This document shows, one piece after another, positions 51,721-64,000 of a stretch of DNA of 64,000 nucleotides. Under the pieces are notes generated by a model. The model saw nothing but the letters and a program-made list of their open reading frames with translations. It made no database searches and was not told where the DNA came from. The translations under genes and the position numbers were made by a program. This DNA comes from Prinia subflava (taxonomy: Eukaryota > Chordata > Aves > Passeriformes > Cisticolidae), in NCBI RefSeq assembly GCF_021018805.1, contig NC_086254.1:27961300-28025299 (forward strand). The letters run 5' to 3'. How positions within the stretch are numbered: position 1 is the first letter of the stretch; each line of letters begins with the position of its first letter.

Positions 51721-54638
51721 CCAAAGAAAGCCAAACCTGCATTAAGTTGGTTCAGAATGGTTCTGAATTTAGCACTGAGTATAAACTCCAAAGCTGTGAT
51801 AAGTGGTGGGTGAAAGCAGTGGGCAGCAAAGGCAAGGAGGCAAAGGGGGTGCCTGCACAGCAGAACAGAAAATTATTCCCATGAAATGCTCACAAAGCGG
51901 GGAAGGTGAGCAGTGCAATGAGGAACATCTGCATTTGCAGGTTACTCTGCTTCCTTTCTGACTTGAACCAGTGCAGCCAAATTCCCAGTTCTGAACTTGC
52001 TGTTCTGCCGGTTCAAATTAGTAACCAAAGGTGATTTGAGACAGAGCTTCATGTTTCTTTATCAATTGTTTTTGAGAAGTGCTCACATCCCCTCACGGTG
52101 TGTCTTGGGATTTGATCTATTTTGGTGGGACTTCAAGGGATATTTGCTTTTGTCTCGTTATTTCAGATACAACAGGAACAGTCAGACTTTAACAAAATTG
52201 GGTCCCAGCAGGGCTATTGATTAGGAGACAGACAACCTGCACAAACAACTTGTCCATTTATCTTCCTAAACTTTGTCCCATGAGTGGTTTTATTTACTTG
52301 AAATCAAGGGTATTTAGTCCATGTAGTGTCACTGTGCCAGTGCTTTGTAACCCAATTCCTTTTCCAAGGAGCTTTTCTGCTGTGAGATTTTAGGTACCGA
52401 GAGTTTGACCCACCTGGTGTAGGTGGATTTTGGTAGAGGCTGAGGACATTTCGGTGACAGATATTTTTGCAACAAGCATCTTTTTGAGGTGTTACCTCTG
52501 TTTCAGGAGTAAGATACAGCCACAGGAGCAACCAGCAATGCTGCTAACAAGTAGCAGAGCTTGTTATGCCCTTTCTCTGTGACTCAGCAGCTTGGCTGGA
52601 CCAGAATGAAAGGGCTGGAAACAAAAGGATATCCTGGGAGTGGATAAAGTGTCTTTAATGGACATCACAGCAGTGGGGGAGGGCCAGGTGGGACCACTGA
52701 GCCAGTTATGGGGGGCTGTTGTGGGGGTGATCCTCTTAGGATTGTACATGAGTCTTGCATCTCACATCTGCATCTGTCTGTCAGCCTCTGCACCAGTGAA
52801 TTTCCTTCAGTCAAATTTCTTGATAAATGCCTAGAGAAACTTCTCCAAAAGGGAGGTGTCATAAGCTAAAAGGGAGGTGGATTAGCTCATTGGGGAATGA
52901 GATGGAAATCAGCCCTGGAAATGCTGGGGAAATGGGGATTACACAGATCATCCTACCAGCCAGCTGCAGATGAAATACCCTGCATCCCCTGTGGCTGGGA
53001 AGATGATCCGGACAAAGTGAGCATTACGGAAGCAGGAGAAAGAAAATGTAGGAAAAAAACAGAACAATGGAGGCAATTGAGGTTGTTACAGTCAGTTTTG
53101 TTCCATTCCTGCCCAAAGGAGCAGTACTGGAGGGAAAGCATCAAACACCATGGTAAGGATTCAGTCTCTCCTGAACAAGTAAAACAGAAAAGATCAACAT
53201 CCCTATCTGCTGTCTTTGATGCCTTTGGGGTCTCTGAGCTTTGCACTCCTGGAACCTGAAAACTATGTAGTTAGCTCTGGATCTCTTCCAAGACACTTTT
53301 AGAGCTCTTGTTGTATCCCACTCTTGCTTCCTCACTCTTTTTCTGATGTCAGCTTGTTCACTCAAGTCCTGGAAATAATTTCTGAGCTGGGAGCTTTACA
53401 AATGCCAACAGTCTGGCTGCATGCATTTTCCTGGAGTCTTTCATATGCTAAAGACCTCTCATTGTGCTCCATGAGTTTGAAATAGCACAATTATTCATTA
53501 TTCTACAGTTTCAGTCTGGTTCATGTCCCAGTTTCATTCCAGTTTCTGATCACTGAATCCTGTGGAGGGATAGCATCCTCCTAAACAACCTCTAAGATGG
53601 AATAACCTGCCTAAGACAGAGCAGTAGATGTTGTTTACTGATTTCTCCCCTTAAACTTTAAAAAGAGGCATGTCAGAAGCAAAAACAAGAATTTATTTGA
53701 ACTTTAACCGGGCAAACTACTTATGCAACGTATGAAGAAATGTAGTTATCAGTGTATGAAAGCTGCTATGGCATCAGCAAGGCAGGGGATGCCAGGGAGC
53801 TGCCCTACCCCAGCCTCTCCCCAGACACCAGGAACACCTTTGAAACTGGTTTCAGCTGTCACTTCTCATCCTGTCCCACCAAACCCTGTGATCCTGCAGC
53901 GGCACTGACTCCTCAGGGACACAACCCCATCCTTAGCACTCCTAATCACGTCAGATGTGCTAATGGAGCTCTTTCCTCTCCCCTCCTGCCTGGCAGGGCT
54001 GTTCTGGCCGGGATTTCATGTCCTGCTCTGTGGAGTGCCACGCTCCCCTTGAGGCGCAGCCCTTCACACAGCGTCCCCTGGCCAGAACTTGGAGCAGAAA
54101 AGGTGAAAATTGGAGATGAGCCCTTTGTTGTGAGCACAGGACAGACTGTGCCTGTCTCTACTGAACTTCCCAATATATCACCTTAAACATTTGGCACTTA
54201 TTCCGTCCTTAAATCTGGATCAGTTCTGGTGCCTTCAAGACGTTCTCCTCTCCCCCAGCAGCAGCTCTGGCTCTCCGGTGCCCCGGCTGGGCTTTGGCTC
54301 AGCTGTGTTTGCTGGGAGCTGTGAGCAGACACCCGGGCTGCTGCTCCCTCCATCCCAGCTGGAAACCGCTGCTCTGACTGCTAAAAAATGTGCATGCACA
54401 GCCAAGCGTCCCACCTGCTCTGCTGCTAGTGACTCCCATGTGCTCAGGAGGAGGAGGAGGAGGAGGGAGCTCTGAGCAGCTGCGGTGGGCACTGCTGGGA
54501 CACGATGCCCCTGACCCAGCAGTGCCCAGGGTCGGAAATTTTCCCCCTTCACGGCCCTTTTGTCAGAGCACTCAAAATATGGACAGGAGCTGGGGAGGGC
54601 TCAGGTTGTGACCCCGCGGTGGCGGTGACAGCCAGAGG

Positions 54639-54990
54639 CAGCCCTGCGGTGTCACTGCCCCTCTGTGTCGCAGCCCTGCGGTGTCACAGCCCCTGTGTGC
54701 CACAGCCCCGCGGTGTCACAGCCCCGCGGTGTCACAGCCCCTCTGTGCCACAGCCCCTGTGTGCCACAGCCCCGCGGTGTCACAGTCCCGCGGTGTCACA
54801 GCCCCGCGGTGTCACAGCCCCGCGGTGTCACAGCCCTGCGGTGTCACTGCCCCTCTGTGCCACAGCCCCTGTGTGCCACAGCCCCGCGGTGTCACAGCCC
54901 CTCTGTGTCACAGCCCCTCTGTGCCACAGCCCCGCGGTGTCACAGTCCCGCGGTGTCACAGCCCCTCTGTGTCGCAGCCCCGCACAGTCA
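54639..54990. repeat. 16-bp GC-rich minisatellite, 22 units
   Basis: Exactly 22 units of 16 bp with no indels. Three main variants occur: CAGCCCCGCGGTGTCA, CAGCCCCTCTGTGCCA and CAGCCCCTGTGTGCCA, plus a CAGTCCCG type at units 10 and 20 and a CAGCCCTG type at units 1, 3 and 13. CCGCGG recurs in many units. Because 16 is not a multiple of 3, all three frames stay open and repeat every 48 bp; these are not genes. Confidence 0.96.
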
Positions 54991-56510
54991 CTGCAGCTGT
55001 GCCGGCGCATTCACGCACTAGACCCTGAACATGTGCGCCTGTTTGTTTTCCTTTCACTGCCATAAGCAAACTCAGTGACTGTGAAAAGGGATAAATTAGC
55101 ATCTCCAAAGGCTGAGGCTCTCTTCATTCCGAAAACAAGCGGCGAGGAGCAGCAGCTCGGCTCCCCCACCCTCGCAGCCCGCGCTGTGCCAGCGCAGCTC
55201 TTTGTGCAGCTGGCCCGAACCGCGGCTGCTCCGGTTCCTTTGTGAGCCAAGCAGGTTTTAAGCACTTGGCTGGGTCTGTGAACACGGAGGTCAGGTGCAG
55301 TTTCTTAGATGAGGTTGATCACTGCGTTGATTTTTAACCTGTGCTGTCCAGGCTGAGTGTCCCTCAGTTATCCTTGGAATAATTTGTATTCCAAGAAGTC
55401 TCTGAACCCCATTGTTTCAGTTCCAGTCAGGTCCAGCATTGCTGTCACAAGCCTGAGCAGCTCTGTGCTGCTCACTGAGCCCCACTGAGTGTGACAGGAA
55501 CTAGCATCATGTGCCAGGCTGCCACACAGGGGTGACACATGTCCCACCTGGCCTCCCACCTGGCTCCCACCTGGGCTCTCACCTGGCTCTGGCTTCTACC
55601 AGGACCTTCTGTGCTGGTCCCCAGGCACCTGCCTGCCTCTCCTGGTGTGTATTCCCCTAAATTCAGGGCAGGGTACACTTCCCAGAGCCCAGGCAGTGCT
55701 GACTCCAGCTGTGGGGCATGGAGGAGGTGCTGGGCAAAGCCCAGACCCCAGAGCTGCCAGCCTGGTCCTTGAGCTGTGCTCTCACAGCAGCTCCTGAGGC
55801 AGCTGGATTTCTAGACCATGTCTGCCCCTGCCTGCACACACTGGTGAAGTGTTCATAAGCCTTTCTGCCTCTGAGAGTTCTGGAGGAAGCAGGGAGACAC
55901 TGGGCTGCTCCCAGCTGGCACCCAGCACTGAGGATGGGCATGGTGAGCCAGACCAAACTGAGCTGGATAGACTGAAACACAAGAAGTTTCACTTCAATAT
56001 GAATAAAAAGTGCTTTACATTGAGGGTGGCAGAGCACTGAGGCTCCCCCAAGAGGTCATGGAGACTCAATCTGGGACCTAAATAACCTGCTGTAGGTGAT
56101 CCGTGCACATTTCTTTATTATCCTGACATCATCCTGGATTTCTGTTCTGGTTTCCCCATGTCTAGGTAGCTTCCCCACCTACACCAAGGGTTTTACAGCT
56201 CAGGGTGAGCCTCTGCTGTTTTGCAGAAGCCATAACTTGAATCCAGGAGATTTCCTTTGAAGGTACCCTAAAATGTTACCAATGTGGTCCCAATCTTAAC
56301 CCCAAATCCTCCCTCCATTTGCTTGATCCTCATTCAGCCCCAGTCTCCACAGTTTCTGGAGGGAACTGGCCAAAGCCAAATCTGTAGGAAATCTGCATCT
56401 GTGCTAATGATCACTGTTGGTCCCAAGCAGTCATTTAAGCTTTTCCAGACTCTCTGCCTTTACCAGCTGAACACAGACCACATCCTGCACAGGTATCCCA
56501 AATTTGGAAG

Positions 56511-56516
56511 TTTATT
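56511..56516 (-). terminator. CHRNA4: Candidate CHRNA4 polyadenylation signal
   Basis: AATAAA on the - strand, about 450 bp after the CHRNA4 stop. A second AATAAA lies at 56,114-56,119. Either would give a plausible 3' UTR; which one is used cannot be told from sequence alone. Confidence 0.35.
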
Positions 56517-56962
56517 TATAAAATGACTCATACAGGGACACACAGTCCTGAAAGACCTCAGCCTGACAGGGCAAAATCACTGGGCAGGGCACAGTGAGGC
56601 TGCTGAGGGTGACTGGAGCTATTGTCAGGGGCTGGTTTGTGGATGCAGAGCCCCTTTCTGTGCTGCTTTAGGGACAAGCTCATGTTCTTACACTGCTGAG
56701 TATATGCCAATGAATGCCACCATGCTATGTAGAGACTTTGATAAGAACTTTTCCCCTAAATTAGATGGAGGAGATGAAAATGGCTTGGCAAAACAATGTG
56801 ACCTTGGGAAGGATTCCCCGAGAGCTCGGGAGCAGCTCAAGTGTGGACACGCAGTGAATTATTCAAAGGGCTGCCTCCATCTCTCTGTTCTCTCCTTCCA
56901 GCTGGACTATAATCCATAGAGTGGGATAGTGGGACAATAATTTCTTCCCTTTGGTGCTAGAT

Positions 56963-62120
<5,158 letters not shown>

Positions 62121-63501
62121 CGAGAAGTCGGCATCCTCCGCCCGCAGGTGATCCGCGATGTAGTGAACCCCCTCCACCGCCAGCTTCAGGGCTGGGGACA
62201 TCAGCAGGAGGTGCTGCTCCTTGGCGCCGTGGCCCTTGCTGCCCTGCCCCGCCGTGCCGCCCGCCTCGCCCTTTTTGCACCTACACCTGCACTGGGGGGG
62301 CCTGTGCCGGGGCTGCTCCCCGTTGAGGCGGCAGCGCTGCGAGGCCGGGGAGCCGCTGGAGCGCCCGTTGGTCTGCGAGGAGTCCTCCTGCAGGTAGCAG
62401 TACTGGATGCTGCGGGACCTGCAGCGGATCGTGCCCTCCTCCGCCTTGCTGGGGCTGTACATCTGCTGGACGCTCAGAGACCTGCCTTTCAGGGCAGAGG
62501 TGGCCTGGGGGTCGCTCAGGGGGTGGCAGGAGGGCTGTGGAGAGGAGCAGGTCACCTGCACGGGCTCTGGGTGCAGCACAGAGTACTGCCCAGAGGGGGA
62601 CTTGCAGATGGGCTGAGGCTTAGCGGGCTCCTCAAGGTGGGCACAGAAGGATGAGGTGGGAGATGGCTCATTGCTCTGGGGGCTGGGGGAGGATGAGGTA
62701 GTGAAGTTGGGTTCCACGTCCATCTCGGACCACAGCCTCGGTGTGTTGGTTATTTTGTGCATGGACTCAATGAGCTTCTTGCAATTGTCCTTCACCGTGG
62801 AGGGGCGTTTCATGAAAAGGATCCGTGGGACCACGTCCAGGAAGACCCTCCTCACCCAGTCCGGCATCGTGTGCGTGCGGGGCGAGCGGTGGTGCACGTT
62901 GAGCACGAAGACGGTGATGATGATAGACAAGGTCACGAAGATCATGGTGAAGAGCAGGTACTCCCCGATCAGAGGGATGACCAGGGAGGTGGATGGGATG
63001 ATCTCCGTGATGAGCAGCAGGAACACAGTGAGGGACAGCAGCACGGAGATGCACAGGGTTATCTTCTCTCCACACTCGGAGGGCAGGTAGAAGACCAGGA
63101 CGGTCAGGCAGGAGATGAGCAGGCAGGGGATGATCAGGTTGATGGTGTAGAAGAGCGGCAGCCTCCGGATGATGAAGGAATAAGTTATATCGGGGTAGAT
63201 CTCTGTGCAGCACTCGTATTTCTTGCTGTTGTAGTTGCCCACAGCGTTGATGATGACCCACTCCCCGCTCTCCCAGTAGTCCAGCTGGTCCACGTGGCTG
63301 TGCATGCTCACCAAGTCGATCTTGGCTTTGTCGTAGGTCCAGGAGCCAAATTTCATCGTGCAGTTTTGCTGGTCAAAGGGGAAGAAGGTGACATCAATGC
63401 TGCAGGAGCTTTTATAGATAGCAGGGGGCATCCATTTAATTCTCCCGTCATAGAAGAGGTGAGCCTTGGTCAGGTGGGTGACTGCAAAGTCACCATCAGC
63501 A
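62121..63501 (-). CDS. CHRNA4: CHRNA4 large exon: ligand-binding C part, M1-M3, cytoplasmic loop
   Basis: Neuronal nicotinic acetylcholine receptor alpha-4 subunit, a ligand-gated cation channel subunit that pairs mainly with beta-2. The exon enters in [20 protein letters not shown] after acceptor CCCCAG. The Cys-loop cysteines enclose [13 protein letters not shown] (63,404-63,360) and the vicinal pair YECC (63,212-63,207) marks an alpha subunit. M1 is at about 63,161-63,085, M2 ([20 protein letters not shown]) at about 63,062-62,997, M3 at about 62,984-62,904. GEK before M2 fits cation selectivity. The long cytoplasmic loop has Ser/Pro-rich stretches, CRSRSIQYC and a CRCRCKK cluster, then [20 protein letters not shown]. 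It is 1,381 bp, ends in phase 0 at GTGAGT, and is strongly GC-rich. The upstream exons lie outside the window. Confidence 0.97.
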
Positions 63502-64000
63502 CTGGGGACAGATGGGAGATAAAAAAAGGCTCAGACTTCTCTAGGATATGTCAGCTCTGTTAAGGAAATAGGATATTTGGTGCCTGGCTTCCAAATGACC
63601 TGAGAGATGCAAGAGGCACATCATGTCCAAACACCAGATCCATCTACTCTGTCCAGTGGATTTTGAGCTCTTGGCTTACACAGGCCCTGGAATTCATGCA
63701 CGTGTCAGCCTTTCCCTGGCATAAGGCAGCTCCTTGATGCAATTATACACAAGTTTTCCCCAAAGGTGTCCCAGATGTGCTCTGGAATGGGTTGAGTTTG
63801 TTTTAGAGGTGGGAGGAAGTACTATCAGATAGTGTAGCTGTGGGCTCTGCAGAATTATTTGTGACAACTGCTAAAAATGAAAGTGTTGGGTAATCACCCA
63901 GTCTTTTACATGAAAAACAGCAAGAACATCCTATTAATAGGAATAATGAACATTAATCTTTTGATTTCCCAGTCAGGAAGAGAATTGTCTTTTGTGGTAT
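63502..64000 (-). other. Part of a CHRNA4 intron upstream of the large exon
   Basis: No CHRNA4 exon 4 is visible in this stretch, so the intron continues past the right edge. I see no repeats or regulatory motifs. Confidence 0.7.

Larger units (their letters stand above)
50337..56962. other. Intergenic spacer between COL20A1 and CHRNA4
   Basis: This spacer holds the 3' UTRs of two convergent genes plus an A/C-rich low-complexity tract (51,620-51,720), a 16-bp minisatellite, CpG-rich DNA around it, and a short CCCACCTGGCT-type tandem run at about 55,541-55,590. From 50,337 to about 54,000 I see no canonical AATAAA or ATTAAA on the + strand, so the COL20A1 end is undefined. No further gene is recognisable. 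Confidence 0.6.

Noticed and set aside
54505..55065. 186-codon Cys/His/Ser/Pro repeat protein on the + strand
   Set aside because: Produced by the 16-bp minisatellite, which is open in several frames on both strands.
62148..62654. 168-codon open frame on the + strand opposite the CHRNA4 cytoplasmic loop
   Set aside because: Antisense shadow of the coding exon; Ala/Gly/Leu-rich without similarity to a known family.
62757..63563. 268-codon open frame on the + strand opposite the CHRNA4 large exon
   Set aside because: It is the antisense shadow of a GC-rich, strongly codon-biased exon; its protein is a Gln/Asp/His/Gly-rich string without domain features.

Overview
This window is nuclear DNA from a bird, most likely a passerine. 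Split genes with GT-AG introns, many fragments of the avian CR1 LINE family, and several retroviral-type LTRs support this. Two convergent protein genes account for nearly all the coding sequence. There are no prokaryotic features, no CRISPR array and no tRNA or rRNA gene that I can recognise.

The + strand from about 0.8 to 50.3 kb carries COL20A1, the collagen alpha-1(XX) chain, a FACIT-type collagen. I could follow 39 coding exons with consistent splice phases. They encode about 1,498 residues: a signal peptide, a first FN3 domain, a Ser/Thr/Pro-rich linker, a VWA domain with a complete MIDAS, five more FN3 domains (each from two exons in a phase 1-0-1 pattern), a thrombospondin-N/laminin-G-like domain, a collagenous COL2 block, a short NC2, an imperfect COL1 block and a C-x4-C junction into a short NC1. 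The last exon is uncertain. The - strand from 63.5 down to 57.0 kb carries the 3' part of CHRNA4, the neuronal nicotinic acetylcholine receptor alpha-4 subunit. Its large exon holds the Cys-loop, the vicinal cysteines, M1 to M3 and the cytoplasmic loop; its terminal exon holds M4 and the stop. The upstream CHRNA4 exons lie beyond the right edge. A tail-to-tail COL20A1/CHRNA4 pair matches the arrangement known on human 20q13.33.

The introns and the 6.6 kb intergenic spacer hold at least eleven CR1 fragments in both orientations and five LTR-like segments, all clustered between COL20A1 exons 9 and 15. They also hold a 9-bp microsatellite (34.1 kb), a 16-bp GC-rich minisatellite of 22 units (54.6 to 55.0 kb) and several CpG-rich patches.

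The two genes are not known to act together: one encodes an extracellular-matrix protein, the other a ligand-gated cation channel subunit. I see no new biological system. The observations most worth checking are a very poor splice donor after COL20A1 exon 24, a perfect 14-bp hairpin inside the candidate last exon, a CR1 element that ends 13 bp before an exon, and the minisatellite's variant structure.
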